From positions 310,001 to 374,000 of the forward strand of contig NZ_FOMW01000001.1 of NCBI RefSeq assembly GCF_900112755.1: DNA of 64,000 nt, given 5' to 3'. A program made the position numbers and the translations under genes. The notes under the pieces were generated by a model, which was not told the origin of the DNA, made no database searches, and worked only from the letters and a program-made list of their open reading frames with translations. Shown one piece after another: positions 26,508 to 36,255 of the stretch (the first letter of the stretch is position 1; each line of letters opens with the position of its first letter). The DNA comes from Sulfitobacter brevis (lineage in GTDB: Bacteria; Pseudomonadota; Alphaproteobacteria; Rhodobacterales; Rhodobacteraceae).

Positions 26508-26639
26508 GTGCGGACTGCTCTTTCCTGGTGATGCCCACCCAAGCATGACCCCGCGCGACCAAGCTGGCAAGACCGCGAGGTAACAACAATGAAGCAAACG
26601 TGACTTGGCAGTTGGCATCGCTTGGCCCATCTATGACCT

Positions 26640-27449
26640 ATGATACACCCAGCCAGCACCGCCATTGCGTTTATTATCGCCGCCGCTTTGCCCGTTTCCG
26701 CGCAGTCTCCTGTGCAAAAACCGGTGCTGGCAGAAATCCTGACCGGGTGGCAACAGGCCGACGGAACCCTTATTGCCGCGCTCAAACTGACGCTGGCGCC
26801 GGGCTGGAAGACCTATTGGCGCAGTCCGGGCGATGCCGGTATCCCGCCGCAGTTCGATTGGTCCGGCTCGACGAATATCAAAGACGTAAGCGTCACATGG
26901 CCCGCGCCCCAGGTTTACGACCAAAACGGCATGCGCAGCATCGTCTATTCGGATGTGGTGATCTTGCCGCTGACCATCACGCCGCAGACCGTTGGCACTG
27001 CAGTTTCGCTTTCGGCCGAATTGGACATTGGCGTTTGCCGCGATATCTGCATGCCCGAATTGCTCCGCCTGAACGCGACGTTGCACAGCGATGATACAGC
27101 CCCCACGCCCGCCATCGCGGCGGCGCTGGCCTCGCGGCCATACAGTGCTGCCGAGGCGGGTGTAACATCGGCAATCTGCGTGACGCAGCCAACCGAGAAG
27201 GGCGTGCAGCTTGAGACGCGACTGACCATGCCACCGTCGGGCGGGGAGGAGGTCGTCGTCATCGAAGCAGGCCAGCCCAACATCTGGAGCAGCGAAACCA
27301 CCACCACCCGCACCGGCAAAGAGCTCGTTGCCGTGGGTGATCTGGTCAGCATGGATGGCAGCGCTTTGGCTATTGACCGCTCCGCGATCCGGATCACTGT
27401 GTTGGGTAAAAACCACGCCGTAGATGTGATCGGCTGCACGGCAGGTTAA
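26640..27449 (+). CDS. Periplasmic DsbD N-domain-like protein
   Basis: A 269-residue secreted protein with a signal peptide (AIAFIIAAALPVSAQS). The rest matches the immunoglobulin-like alpha domain of the thiol-disulfide reductase DsbD, but no membrane domain or thioredoxin domain follows. Its candidate redox pair is in DIGVCRDICMPELLRL, two cysteines three residues apart, as in DsbD-alpha. A second cysteine pair (SAICVTQP and VIGCTAG) may form a structural disulfide. Standalone proteins like this are assumed to carry reducing power between periplasmic partners. Confidence 0.8.
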   Translation: MIHPASTAIAFIIAAALPVSAQSPVQKPVLAEILTGWQQADGTLIAALKLTLAPGWKTYWRSPGDAGIPPQFDWSGSTNIKDVSVTWPAPQVYDQNGMRSIVYSDVVILPLTITPQTVGTAVSLSAELDIGVCRDICMPELLRLNATLHSDDTAPTPAIAAALASRPYSAAEAGVTSAICVTQPTEKGVQLETRLTMPPSGGEEVVVIEAGQPNIWSSETTTTRTGKELVAVGDLVSMDGSALAIDRSAIRITVLGKNHAVDVIGCTAG

Positions 27450-27454
27450 TCGTG

Positions 27455-30400
27455 TTACTGGGTATGTGCGCGTCGCGTCCCCAGCCCGTAGGTCAGTGCA
27501 CCAAGCGCGTATCCGGCCAGCGCCAGTACCGTGACCCCCGCCAGAAACAGCAACAGCGCCGCCGCCATCGGCGCGCTTTGCGCCAGTGCCGGAGCCATAC
27601 GCGCAAACAGCGGATGCAAGCCACCTTGCAGTGCCGCCCAGCCCAAGGTCGCGCCGCACCAGACCAGCACCAAACCCCAAAGCGCCAGCAGACCATAGCG
27701 CATGGATGGCACACGCGCCCGCAGACCGCGCCGCATCGCCGCGATCTGCCGCGCCACATCATGCTGAACTGCGATCAGCGCAGGCACAACGAGCAGCACC
27801 AGAATCATGCCAAACCCCAAGCCGTAGACGAGCGTCACCACCGTCGGTTTGAGAAATTGTGCCTGCTGGCTTTTCTCATAGAGCAGCGGCGACATGCCCA
27901 GCACAGTGGTCGCGGTGGTCAGAAACACGGGCCGCAAACGGTCCGCCGCTCCGTCGATGATCGATGGCACCAAGCCACGGGTTTGGGCGTATTCGTCGAT
28001 CGTGGTGACCAAAACAATGGAGTCGTTGATGATAATTCCCGTCATCCCCAACAGCCCGACGACGGTGAACATACTCAGCGGAATTTCCCACAGGGCATGG
28101 CCATAGATGGTACCAACCAAGCCGAAGGGAATAATCGCCATCACCACGAGAGGTCGCGTCCACGAGCCAAAAATCCACGCCAGCACCAGAAAGATACCTG
28201 TCAGGCACAATATCAGCCCCGTGAGCGCGTCGCTTAGAAATTCGTTCTCCTGTTCGCTCAGCCCCGCAATTTTAAACTCGACCTGCCGCTCCGATGCGAT
28301 GCGCGGCAGAATGTCGTCCTGCAAAAACTGACTGATCTCGCTGGCCCGCGCGGGATCATCCTCTGAGATATCGCCGGTGACCGAGATGAGACGGATGCCG
28401 TTTTCGCGCCGCACGGTGCCAAAGCCCGACTGCCGCGCGACGCTGACAATATCGCCAAGTGGCACATAGGCGCCCTCGGGCGTGCGCAACTGGGTGCGTT
28501 CGAGGAAATCTGCGGTTAGCTCGCCCTCGGGCAGCTCCACCCGGATGGTGGCCGAGCGCGGCCCGTCCGGATAGGTCGCGGCCTCGATCCCGCCCAGACG
28601 GTTGCGCAGATCGCGGCCCAGCGCGTCAATGGTAAAGCCCAGCGCCCGCCCTTGCGGCGTCAGATCGAGGATCAGCTCTTCCTTGTCATAGGCGAGGTTG
28701 TCCTGCACGGCGCTAACTTCGCTATATTGGGCCAGTGCCGCTTGCAAATCCTCCGATGCGGCCTTGAGCGTGGCAGTTTCCGCGCCGTAAAACTGTACAT
28801 TCAGCGCGTCGCCCCCCGGACCGGACCGCCCGCCACGAAAGCTGACGGTTTCGGCCAGCGGATGGTTGATGACGCGGTCCTGTAGATCAGCGACAAAGGC
28901 AAAGCTGGAATAGGGCCGCAGATCGGCGTCGATCAATTCGATGGAGATACCGCCGAGCAGGTCCGCGTCTTTTGCATCTGATCCGGGCAAGCCGCGCCCT
29001 GCATTGCTGCCGATCTGTGCGACCACATAATCAAGCGGGTTAGTGCCGTATTTCTCGGCGTATTCGGCCCCGATCTCTTCGGTGGCGCGCTGCATCTCGC
29101 GCATCATCGCAAGGCTGTCGGCGCGGGTGGCACCTTCGGTCATGGCGAAATTGCCGCTGACCGATCCCTGTTCAGGCGCGTTAAAAAACCGCCACTGCAC
29201 GTCGCCCCGAATGAACAAGGCGGCCTGACTGGCCAAGATCGCCATGGCACCGGCCAGCACCACATAGCGCGCGATGATCACCCCCGCCATGAACGGGCGG
29301 AACAAACGATCCCTGAGCCAGACAAACCCACGGTTCACCACGCGGCTGGGCAGATCATACCAATGCTCGCGCCGCGCGGCACGCATGGCATGGGCCATAT
29401 GGTTGGGCAGGATCAGGAAACACTCGATCAACGACGCACAGAGTACGGCGATTACCGTCAGCGGAATATCCTTGATCAGATCGCCAAACCGCCCCCCTAC
29501 GGCGACCAGCCCGAAAAACGCAATGACGGTGGTAAGCGTGGCGGCGAAGACCGGCATCGCCATGCGCTTGGCAGCATTTTCAGCGGCCTCAACCGCGCTT
29601 TCGCCAAGGTTTTTGAAGCGGTAATCGGCGTGTTCGCCCACCACAATGGCGTCATCGACCACGATACCCAAGGTGATGATCAGACCGAAAAGCGAGATCA
29701 TGTTGATGGTGATGCCAGCCGCATACATGAAGGCCAGCGCCGCTGCCATTGACGCAGGGATACCTGCCGCCACCCAGAATGCCGTGCGCGCGTTGAGGAA
29801 CAAAAACAGCAGCACCACGACCAGCACGAGCCCCATCAGACCGTTATCAATCAGCAGATCAAGCCGCCCCGTGATCGCCTCCGCACGGGTGCGGATGAGG
29901 TCGACCCTGACCGAGGCAGGCAGGCTCGCCTGTAGGTCCGCAGCAGCGGCCTCGACCTGTTTCTGAATGGCAATGGCATCGCCACGGTCTGACCGGTCGA
30001 CCTGCACCGTCACCGCCGGATTGGGGCCGACGAAATAGCCCTCGTTGCGATCCAACCCCTCTTGGGTGACCACAGCAACATCGCCGATGGTCAGGCTCGA
30101 CCCATCGGGGTTCGAGCGTAGGACAATCTGTGCGATCTCTTGCGCGGTGCGTTTCGCGGTGCCGGTTCGCACCCGCGCATTGGCGCCCGCCACATCCCCC
30201 GCGGGGGCGGCATCCGCCTCCGCGGCAATGGCGCTGGCGATTTCGGCCATGGAGATATCATAGGCGACCAGCTTGGCCGATGGCGCCTCGACCAAAGTTT
30301 GCGGCGCGGCGACCCCTTGAACGGAGGTGCGCGTCACCCCCAGCGCAAAGAGCCGGATCACTAACTCGTCGGCAAAACGCGCCAGTTGATCGGTGCCAAC

Positions 30401-30859
30401 AGGTCCGGTGATCACCACATCGGTCACACGGTCACGCCATGCGCCGCGCCGCACGACCGGATCTTCGGCATCTTCAGGCAGTGTGGTGATCGCATCAACG
30501 GCGGTTTGCACATCCGCCGTTGCGCGAGCCATGTCCCATCCGGCTTCGAATTCGAGCACAACAGTGCCGCGCCCCTCGCGCGAGGTACTGCTCGCACTCT
30601 CCACCCCTTCGATGCCGAGCAGGGCAGGCTCCAGAACTTGGACAATTCCGGTATCTACGTCATCGGCCCCCGCGCCGGACCAGACGGTAGCAATTGTCAC
30701 GTTATCCAGCACAACATCGGGGAAAAACTGCGCCCGCATCCGGGGGGCCGCAGCCGCACCAAGCACCAGTAGCAAAACCAGCAGCAAGTTCGCAGCAGTG
30801 CGGTGCCGCGTGAAATACGACAAGATACCCCGCCCCGGCGCCAGTTGTTTCGGTGCCAT
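27455..30859 (-). CDS. RND efflux transporter permease with extra C-terminal helices
   Basis: An AcrB-type resistance-nodulation-division pump of 1134 residues in the inner membrane. Repeated family landmarks include the TM1 region, GIVVDDAIVVGEHADYRFKN (the conserved TM4 aspartate pair) and a second GMTGIIINDSIVLVTTIDEY. It exceeds the usual 1020-1050 residues by about 85. The extra part, after MRRGLRARVPSMRYG, contains two hydrophobic segments. The adaptor gene is three bases upstream. No outer-membrane channel gene is nearby. Substrates are unknown. Confidence 0.92.
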   Translation of the reverse strand: MAPKQLAPGRGILSYFTRHRTAANLLLVLLLVLGAAAAPRMRAQFFPDVVLDNVTIATVWSGAGADDVDTGIVQVLEPALLGIEGVESASSTSREGRGTVVLEFEAGWDMARATADVQTAVDAITTLPEDAEDPVVRRGAWRDRVTDVVITGPVGTDQLARFADELVIRLFALGVTRTSVQGVAAPQTLVEAPSAKLVAYDISMAEIASAIAAEADAAPAGDVAGANARVRTGTAKRTAQEIAQIVLRSNPDGSSLTIGDVAVVTQEGLDRNEGYFVGPNPAVTVQVDRSDRGDAIAIQKQVEAAAADLQASLPASVRVDLIRTRAEAITGRLDLLIDNGLMGLVLVVVLLFLFLNARTAFWVAAGIPASMAAALAFMYAAGITINMISLFGLIITLGIVVDDAIVVGEHADYRFKNLGESAVEAAENAAKRMAMPVFAATLTTVIAFFGLVAVGGRFGDLIKDIPLTVIAVLCASLIECFLILPNHMAHAMRAARREHWYDLPSRVVNRGFVWLRDRLFRPFMAGVIIARYVVLAGAMAILASQAALFIRGDVQWRFFNAPEQGSVSGNFAMTEGATRADSLAMMREMQRATEEIGAEYAEKYGTNPLDYVVAQIGSNAGRGLPGSDAKDADLLGGISIELIDADLRPYSSFAFVADLQDRVINHPLAETVSFRGGRSGPGGDALNVQFYGAETATLKAASEDLQAALAQYSEVSAVQDNLAYDKEELILDLTPQGRALGFTIDALGRDLRNRLGGIEAATYPDGPRSATIRVELPEGELTADFLERTQLRTPEGAYVPLGDIVSVARQSGFGTVRRENGIRLISVTGDISEDDPARASEISQFLQDDILPRIASERQVEFKIAGLSEQENEFLSDALTGLILCLTGIFLVLAWIFGSWTRPLVVMAIIPFGLVGTIYGHALWEIPLSMFTVVGLLGMTGIIINDSIVLVTTIDEYAQTRGLVPSIIDGAADRLRPVFLTTATTVLGMSPLLYEKSQQAQFLKPTVVTLVYGLGFGMILVLLVVPALIAVQHDVARQIAAMRRGLRARVPSMRYGLLALWGLVLVWCGATLGWAALQGGLHPLFARMAPALAQSAPMAAALLLFLAGVTVLALAGYALGALTYGLGTRRAHTQ

Positions 30860-30862
30860 AGT

Positions 30863-32323
30863 CTAGCCCCCCATCCGGCTTTCCAGACGGTCAACCATCT
30901 GCGCCGGAACTTGGCGGTTCTCCAACACCGACAGCACCCGCGCCTTGGCGTCCTGCGGCATCTGGCGGTTCGCTTCGACAAAAGCGATCAAGCGGGCGCG
31001 GCGCTCATCGGTCAGTTCCACCATCTCGGGCTCTGCGGGCTTTTGCGCCGGCTCTTGTTGCGGACGCAGTGGCTTGACGGCAATGCCAGCCCCCAACAGC
31101 GGCGATAGTGCCTGAACCACCTCGCGCCCCGCCAGATCGCCCCGCACCAATACATCATCGCCCTGCCTGCGCAGTAATGTCACTTCGACCGCTTGCAGAC
31201 GGTCCTCGGCGTCCAACACAAGCACGGTGCCATCGGTCCCATAGGCGCTCGTAGGCAGCCGCACCACATCTTCAAGTGTCGGCTCAACCACATGCACGGT
31301 AACGAAATCGCCGGGCTTAAAGCCAACGGGTGCGGTGAGCGTTGCAAAGATCAGGCGGCCGGACGCACCCTCGCCCGCCGCCGCGCTGGTACGGGTGATG
31401 ACACCTGCAGCGCTCAGATCAATGCCCGCGACATCCAGCCGTGCAGTGACTTGCGCGGGGACAAGACGGCCTTCGGCGTCAAGCAACCGCGCATATTGTG
31501 CCGTGGAAATGCGAAAGGATACTTCGAGATTATCGGGATCGAGCAGCTCTGCCAGCCGCTCGTTGGCAGTGACCAAACGCCCGACCACGACGTTGGTTTC
31601 CGAGAGGGTGCCGTTAAAGGGGGCGGTCAACGTTCTGTCGGCCAAGGCGCGCTCGGCCTCGGTACGGGCAATCTGGGCGCGGGCCAGTGAGGTCGTCGCC
31701 TGATCGACCCGCGCTTCAGCCTGCGCCAAAGCCTGCCGCCGCGATACCACTGCCTGCCGCGAGGCGGAGGCGGCCAGTTCAGCGGTCTCGGTCGCCGCTG
31801 CTGTGCCAACACCGCGATCTGCAAGGTCGCGCTGCCGCTCGAAAGCCCGCGCGCGCACTTCGGCCTGATCTTGCGTTGCTGTCAACTCGTCGCGGGCCAG
31901 TTCCAGCCCCCGCGCGGCATTGTCGACCTCGGCCTTGGCGTCCGCCACATCGCTCAACGCACGGTCCACGGCGGCCTGCGCCTCAGCAGGATCAAGCTCG
32001 ATCAGGACCTGACCGGCACGCACCGCGCCGCCATCTTCGAAATCGTCTGACAACAAAGTTACCCGCCCCGCCTGCGCGGCACGAAGCTCAAGCTTGCGGC
32101 GGCTTTGCACCTCCCCAAAGGTCTCCAACACCGGATCGATATTTTCGATTTCGGCCTGCACCACATTGACCGAAAACACCCGCTCGCGTGCGGGCGGCGC
32201 TTTGGGCGCGTCGGCCAACCGGTCGCGCACCGCGCCCTGCACAATGACCACAGCAAAGACCAGACACCCCAAGGTGGCAGCCGCCAAAAAAAGACCAATC
32301 ATGCTTTGACGCAGAAACCGCAT
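30863..32323 (-). CDS. RND efflux periplasmic adaptor subunit
   Basis: A 486-residue membrane-fusion protein linking the inner-membrane pump to an outer-membrane channel. It begins with an uncleaved anchor (GLFLAAATLGCLVFAVVIV) and continues with a lipoyl-like segment (LRAAQAGRVTLLSDDFEDGG). A long Ala/Glu/Gln-rich alpha-helical hairpin spans about residues 110-230, then the lipoyl return motif TLTAPFNGTLSETNV. A C-terminal extension (about residues 430-486) is rich in Pro, Glu and Arg. It is the first gene of the pump operon. Confidence 0.92.
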   Translation of the reverse strand: MRFLRQSMIGLFLAAATLGCLVFAVVIVQGAVRDRLADAPKAPPARERVFSVNVVQAEIENIDPVLETFGEVQSRRKLELRAAQAGRVTLLSDDFEDGGAVRAGQVLIELDPAEAQAAVDRALSDVADAKAEVDNAARGLELARDELTATQDQAEVRARAFERQRDLADRGVGTAAATETAELAASASRQAVVSRRQALAQAEARVDQATTSLARAQIARTEAERALADRTLTAPFNGTLSETNVVVGRLVTANERLAELLDPDNLEVSFRISTAQYARLLDAEGRLVPAQVTARLDVAGIDLSAAGVITRTSAAAGEGASGRLIFATLTAPVGFKPGDFVTVHVVEPTLEDVVRLPTSAYGTDGTVLVLDAEDRLQAVEVTLLRRQGDDVLVRGDLAGREVVQALSPLLGAGIAVKPLRPQQEPAQKPAEPEMVELTDERRARLIAFVEANRQMPQDAKARVLSVLENRQVPAQMVDRLESRMGG

Positions 32324-32476
32324 CGTCCCTCAATTCCTTGTCAAAACGCCGGATCGGGGACGCGTGCACGCACCGCCCTCAACTGGCCATATCAAGTCAT
32401 ACGCACCGCTCTGCCGGTTCCGTCGCATTTATCTAGCGCGGCCTGCACTTTTATCCTGCGCACTGCTCCGTCGCGG

Positions 32477-33019
32477 TCACTTGCGGCGCTGGTGTTCGTC
32501 CAGCCGTGGCATGATCTCGACAAAGTTGCAGGGCCTGTGGCGGTAGTCGAGTTGCTTCACAAGAATTTCGTCCCATGCGTCCTTACAGGCCCCCGGACTG
32601 CCCGGCAGAGCGAACAGATAGGTGCCATTGGCCACGCCCCCCGTAGCGCGACTTTGCACGGCCGAGGTGCCGATCTTGTTCATAGAGACAATGGTAAAAA
32701 CTGTGCCGAAGGCGTCGATCTCTTTCTCGTAGACATCGCGGTGCGCCTCAACGGTGACATCGCGTCCGGTCAGCCCCGTGCCCCCGGTGCTGATGATCAC
32801 GTCGATTTCGCCATCCGCACACCAGCTGCGCAACTGGTCCGCGATCAGCGCCCGCTCGTCGCGCAGGATATTGCGCTCAGCCAGTACATGCCCCGCTGCC
32901 GCGATCCGCGCGACCAGCACGTCGCCCGACCGGTCATCGGCCAGATCGCGGGTGTCCGACACGGTCAGAACCGCGATACGTACCGGAATAAACTCTTTCG
33001 TTTCGTCAATCGTGCTCAT
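32477..33019 (-). CDS. moaB: Molybdenum cofactor biosynthesis protein B (molybdopterin adenylyltransferase type)
   Basis: A 180-residue MogA/MoaB-family protein that adenylylates molybdopterin before molybdate insertion by MoeA. The motif STGGTGLTGRDVTVEA near residue 84, VLTVSDTRDLADDRSGD and LFALPGSPGACKDAWDEIL are conserved. It overlaps the LysE-family gene upstream (ATGA), so it belongs to a glycosylase-exporter-moaB operon rather than the mob operon. The rest of the cofactor set is at 15.5-19.6 kb and 45.8-46.5 kb. Confidence 0.93.
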   Translation of the reverse strand: MSTIDETKEFIPVRIAVLTVSDTRDLADDRSGDVLVARIAAAGHVLAERNILRDERALIADQLRSWCADGEIDVIISTGGTGLTGRDVTVEAHRDVYEKEIDAFGTVFTIVSMNKIGTSAVQSRATGGVANGTYLFALPGSPGACKDAWDEILVKQLDYRHRPCNFVEIMPRLDEHQRRK

Positions 33020-33630
33020 GTCCGCTCCAACAAAGCCAGCCGCGCGGCCAAGGCAAAAAATATCCCGCTGGTGATCCAGCCCAGCGCCCGCCCACCACGC
33101 ACCAGCCGCCGCCCGATGCCACTGGCAAAAACGCCCACCGCGCCGTTGATGATAAAGCCGCCAAGGGCCAGCACCGCGCCAAAAACCAGAAACTGCGCCA
33201 AAACGCTGCCCGCTTCAGGCCGGACGAACTGCGGCACAAAGGCCAGCACGAACAGGATAACCTTCGGGTTGGTGAGGTTTACCACAAATCCGGTGGCAAA
33301 GGCGCGGCCCACGCTCAAGCCGGGTGCCCCGTCCCGCTGCGTCTGCGCTTGCCGCAATACCTGCACCGCCAAGAACAACAGATAGGCAACGCCGCCCCAG
33401 CGGATCACCTCGAAGGCCCACGGTACCGCCCCCACCAGCGCCCCGAGCCCAAGACCCGCCAGCGTCACATGCACCAAACCGCCTGCGGAAATCCCAGCAC
33501 TGGCCGCTACCGCCGCCCGAGGGCCGGAACGCAGCCCTTGCCCGAGGCAAAACATCATATCCGCCCCCGGTGTCAGATTAAGCGCTAGTGCAGCCGGTGC
33601 GAACGCCAGAAGGGTCAGCGGATCAACCAT
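33016..33630 (-). CDS. LysE/RhtB family amino-acid exporter
   Basis: A 204-residue inner-membrane exporter with about six helices. The family signature LNLTPGADMMFCLGQGLRSG follows the first helix at residues 18-37, and VNLTNPKVILFVLAFVPQFV lies after the midpoint. The ATG at 33630 is chosen by alignment to the usual [10 protein letters not shown] start; the open frame upstream lacks features. It overlaps the uracil-glycosylase gene by eight bases. RhtB relatives expel neutral amino acids or homoserine lactones; the actual substrate is unknown. Confidence 0.9.
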   Translation of the reverse strand: MVDPLTLLAFAPAALALNLTPGADMMFCLGQGLRSGPRAAVAASAGISAGGLVHVTLAGLGLGALVGAVPWAFEVIRWGGVAYLLFLAVQVLRQAQTQRDGAPGLSVGRAFATGFVVNLTNPKVILFVLAFVPQFVRPEAGSVLAQFLVFGAVLALGGFIINGAVGVFASGIGRRLVRGGRALGWITSGIFFALAARLALLERT

Positions 33631-34396
33631 TGCGCAGCCTTTGTTTGAGCGACAACAGATCAGCCCAAGTATCGCGCTTGGCTTCAGGATTGCGCAAAAG
33701 ATAGCCGGGGTGAAACATCGGCAAGACCGGAACGCCAGAGACCTTGGCCCATTCGCCGCGCAACCGCGTGATGCCCCGCCGCCCCAGCACCATCTGGCAG
33801 GCACCATTGCCCATCACGACAATCGCCTGTGGCTTGACCAAGGCAATCTGGCGCAACAAAAACGGTCGCAGCATCGCGATTTCCTCGGGCGTCGGGTCGC
33901 GGTCCTGCGGCGGGCGCCACGGCAGACAATTGGTGACGTACACCGGCGTATCGGCATGGTTGCGGCCCATGTCGACGGCCGCCAGCATCCGGTCGAGCAG
34001 TTGCCCCGCAGCCCCGACAAAAGGTTTGCCCGCGCGGTCTTCGTCGCGGTTGGGGGCCTCGCCAATGACCATAACACGGGCATCAGGCCCGCCCTCGGCC
34101 GCCACGAAATTGCGCGCCCCTTTTTGCAATTCGCAATGCGGGAACGCCGTGATCGCCGCGCGCAGCGCCTCCAGTGAGGGGGCGGCAGCAGCGCTGCGGG
34201 TCGCCTCGCCCACCACATCGGCCTCTTGTAGGGCCACAGGGCCTTTGCCCACCGCCGCAGCAACGCCCACCGGTTTTTCGGGGGTGGCGGGCAAGTCATA
34301 GCGGTTGACCGGCGCGTCACAGATGGTTTCGGTCACGCCGAGTTCGATCTGCCAGTGCAGCAGGGCCAAGTCTTGATGATAGTGCGCTGATTCCAT
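33623..34396 (-). CDS. Uracil-DNA glycosylase, family 4-like
   Basis: A 257-residue DNA-repair enzyme that removes uracil from DNA. Motif 1 is [20 protein letters not shown], motif 3 is [11 protein letters not shown] and [18 protein letters not shown] corresponds to the CRPPxNR segment. Family 4 normally ligates a 4Fe-4S cluster with four cysteines. Here only Cys88 fits a ligand position; the others are replaced (Trp160, Leu176 and the position three residues before Cys88). The N-terminal 80 residues are variable. It is the first gene of the operon leading to moaB. Confidence 0.88.
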   Translation of the reverse strand: MESAHYHQDLALLHWQIELGVTETICDAPVNRYDLPATPEKPVGVAAAVGKGPVALQEADVVGEATRSAAAAPSLEALRAAITAFPHCELQKGARNFVAAEGGPDARVMVIGEAPNRDEDRAGKPFVGAAGQLLDRMLAAVDMGRNHADTPVYVTNCLPWRPPQDRDPTPEEIAMLRPFLLRQIALVKPQAIVVMGNGACQMVLGRRGITRLRGEWAKVSGVPVLPMFHPGYLLRNPEAKRDTWADLLSLKQRLRNG

Positions 34397-34503
34397 GCCC
34401 CAAGCTTACGCGCAGAGCCCGCCAAGCTAAATCCCCTTCGCGTGCTTGCCGCACGGGGCTCGACGCGCCTATAAGGGCCGGACTCTCAGAACAGGTATCG
34501 CCC

Positions 34504-35445
34504 ATGTCTTTTCGCCACCGTCACCTGCTTGGCATCGAACAACTCTCGCCCGCCGATATCACCGCGATCCTTGAGCTGGCCGACACCTATGCCGATCTGA
34601 ATCGCCAGCCCCACAAACACGGCGACGCGCTCAAAGGGCTGACCCAGATCAATATGTTCTTCGAAAACTCGACCCGCACGCAGGCGTCCTTCGAGATTGC
34701 TGGCAAACGGTTGGGCGCGGATGTGATGAACATGGCGATGCAGGCGTCCTCGATCAAAAAGGGCGAGACCCTGATTGATACAGCAATGACCCTGAACGCC
34801 ATGCACCCCGATCTGCTGGTGGTGCGGCATCCGCAATCAGGGGCAGTCGATCTGCTGGCGCAAAAGGTCAATTGCGCGGTGCTTAACGCCGGTGATGGAC
34901 GCCACGAACACCCAACCCAAGCCTTGCTTGATGCGCTGACAATCCGCCGCGCCAAGGGCCGCTTGCATCGTCTGTCCATCGCCATTTGCGGCGATATTGC
35001 GCACAGCCGCGTGGCACGCTCCAACATCATGCTGCTGGGCAAGATGGAAAATCGCATTCGCCTGATTGGCCCGCCAACCTTGATGCCCGCTGGCATTGCC
35101 GAGTTCGGCTGCGAGGTTTTTGATAATATGGAAGAAGGTTTGAAGGACGTTGATGTGGTGATGATGCTGCGCCTTCAAAAGGAGCGGATGGACGGCGGTT
35201 TTATCCCCAGCGAGCGCGAATATTACCACCGTTTCGGGCTGGATGCCGAAAAGCTCTCGCATGCCAAACCTGATGCCATCGTCATGCACCCCGGACCGAT
35301 GAACCGCGGCGTCGAAATTGACGGCACGCTGGCGGATGACATCAACCGCAGTGTCATTCAGGATCAGGTCGAGATGGGCGTCGCTGTGCGAATGGCCGCG
35401 ATGGACCTTCTGGCCCGCAATCTGCGCGAAACCCGCGCGGCCTGA
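34504..35445 (+). CDS. pyrB: Aspartate carbamoyltransferase catalytic subunit
   Basis: A 313-residue enzyme joining carbamoyl phosphate and aspartate in the second step of pyrimidine synthesis. The carbamoyl-phosphate loop FENSTRTQ is at residues 53-60, and the motifs [12 protein letters not shown] and HPGPMNRG are intact. No pyrI regulatory subunit is nearby. Three small genes and then a dihydroorotase homologue follow on the same strand. The promoter lies in the 107-base divergent gap from the uracil-glycosylase gene. Confidence 0.95.
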   Translation: MSFRHRHLLGIEQLSPADITAILELADTYADLNRQPHKHGDALKGLTQINMFFENSTRTQASFEIAGKRLGADVMNMAMQASSIKKGETLIDTAMTLNAMHPDLLVVRHPQSGAVDLLAQKVNCAVLNAGDGRHEHPTQALLDALTIRRAKGRLHRLSIAICGDIAHSRVARSNIMLLGKMENRIRLIGPPTLMPAGIAEFGCEVFDNMEEGLKDVDVVMMLRLQKERMDGGFIPSEREYYHRFGLDAEKLSHAKPDAIVMHPGPMNRGVEIDGTLADDINRSVIQDQVEMGVAVRMAAMDLLARNLRETRAA

Positions 35446-35521
35446 CAGCAAATGCGGGAACTCGTAGCGGGTTGATCGGTTGAGCCGCTGTGCACCCGCA
35501 GCAACCCCGAAAGGACCCGCA

Positions 35522-36070
35522 ATGGCCGCCATCGACATCCCTGCCAACGAGCAGGGGAAAATCCGCGTATTTTCGCTTTCGCTAGACGAAAATGCTGCCA
35601 GAGCCCTGAGTGACAGCCGCAAGGCCGGATCGGAGGCCGAGGTTGCTGCGATGCTTGGCACCGACAGGATCGACCCGACATTTGTGGATGTGATCCGTAC
35701 CGATGATCTGGATGAAATCGGGCTGGCCGGATACCTGACTGAAGGTAATGGTGCCGTACCCGCGCAGATCGAGCGGGATCGCGGCAAGCTGAGCGCTTTG
35801 GGTGGCTGGGCGCTGATTGTTTACTCAAGTGCGTTTCGAGGCAAAGCGCGGACCCTGCATCCCGCCAAAGAACTGACCTTGATTGGCACCTATGACGAGG
35901 AGCGGCTAGAGCGCAAGATCAGCCCGATCCCCAGCGAAGCAGCCAAGCCCTATACCGGCTCGCCGCAGATGAGCCCCGTCACCCCGCCACGGGGAAAGCC
36001 TGCCAATACAATGGTGATCGTGGGGCTTGCTGTTTTGCTCGGGCTGCTGCTGTTCTGGGCTTTTGCCTAA
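35522..36070 (+). CDS. Hypothetical membrane-anchored protein downstream of pyrB
   Basis: A 182-residue protein with a long soluble N-terminal part and one C-terminal membrane helix (MVIVGLAVLLGLLLFWAFA). It should sit as a tail-anchored inner-membrane protein with its soluble part in the cytoplasm. The ATG at 35522 has AAAGGA nine bases upstream. The core contains IYSSAFRGKARTLHPAKELTLIG-like sequence (around residue 105), not a domain I recognise. It is 76 bases after pyrB and in the same direction. Confidence 0.75.
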   Translation: MAAIDIPANEQGKIRVFSLSLDENAARALSDSRKAGSEAEVAAMLGTDRIDPTFVDVIRTDDLDEIGLAGYLTEGNGAVPAQIERDRGKLSALGGWALIVYSSAFRGKARTLHPAKELTLIGTYDEERLERKISPIPSEAAKPYTGSPQMSPVTPPRGKPANTMVIVGLAVLLGLLLFWAFA

Positions 36071-36152
36071 GGTTTGGGCTTTTGCGCAGGATATGCGCCA
36101 CCACCCTGAAATACCATTTCATCCAGTGGACCGATTAGAGTAGCATCCCGTC

Positions 36153-36254
36153 ATGCAAGAACCAAAACCCGATCCGAAAATGTCAGGCCGCATCGCGATG
36201 ATCGCGCTGCTGGTCGCTTTTGCTGTCGTCGGCCTGATGCTCTGGGTCGGCTGA
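36153..36254 (+). CDS. 33-residue membrane peptide
   Basis: A tiny open frame between two larger genes of the pyrB-pyrC interval. It encodes MQEPKPDPKMSGRIAMIALL, followed by VAFAVVGLMLWVG. This is a basic N terminus followed by one hydrophobic helix of about 19 residues, ending two bases before the next ATG. The position two bases before the next gene, with its own ATG, makes it plausible. There is no clear ribosome site, and I recognise no family. Confidence 0.5.
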   Translation: MQEPKPDPKMSGRIAMIALLVAFAVVGLMLWVG

Positions 36255-36255
36255 G

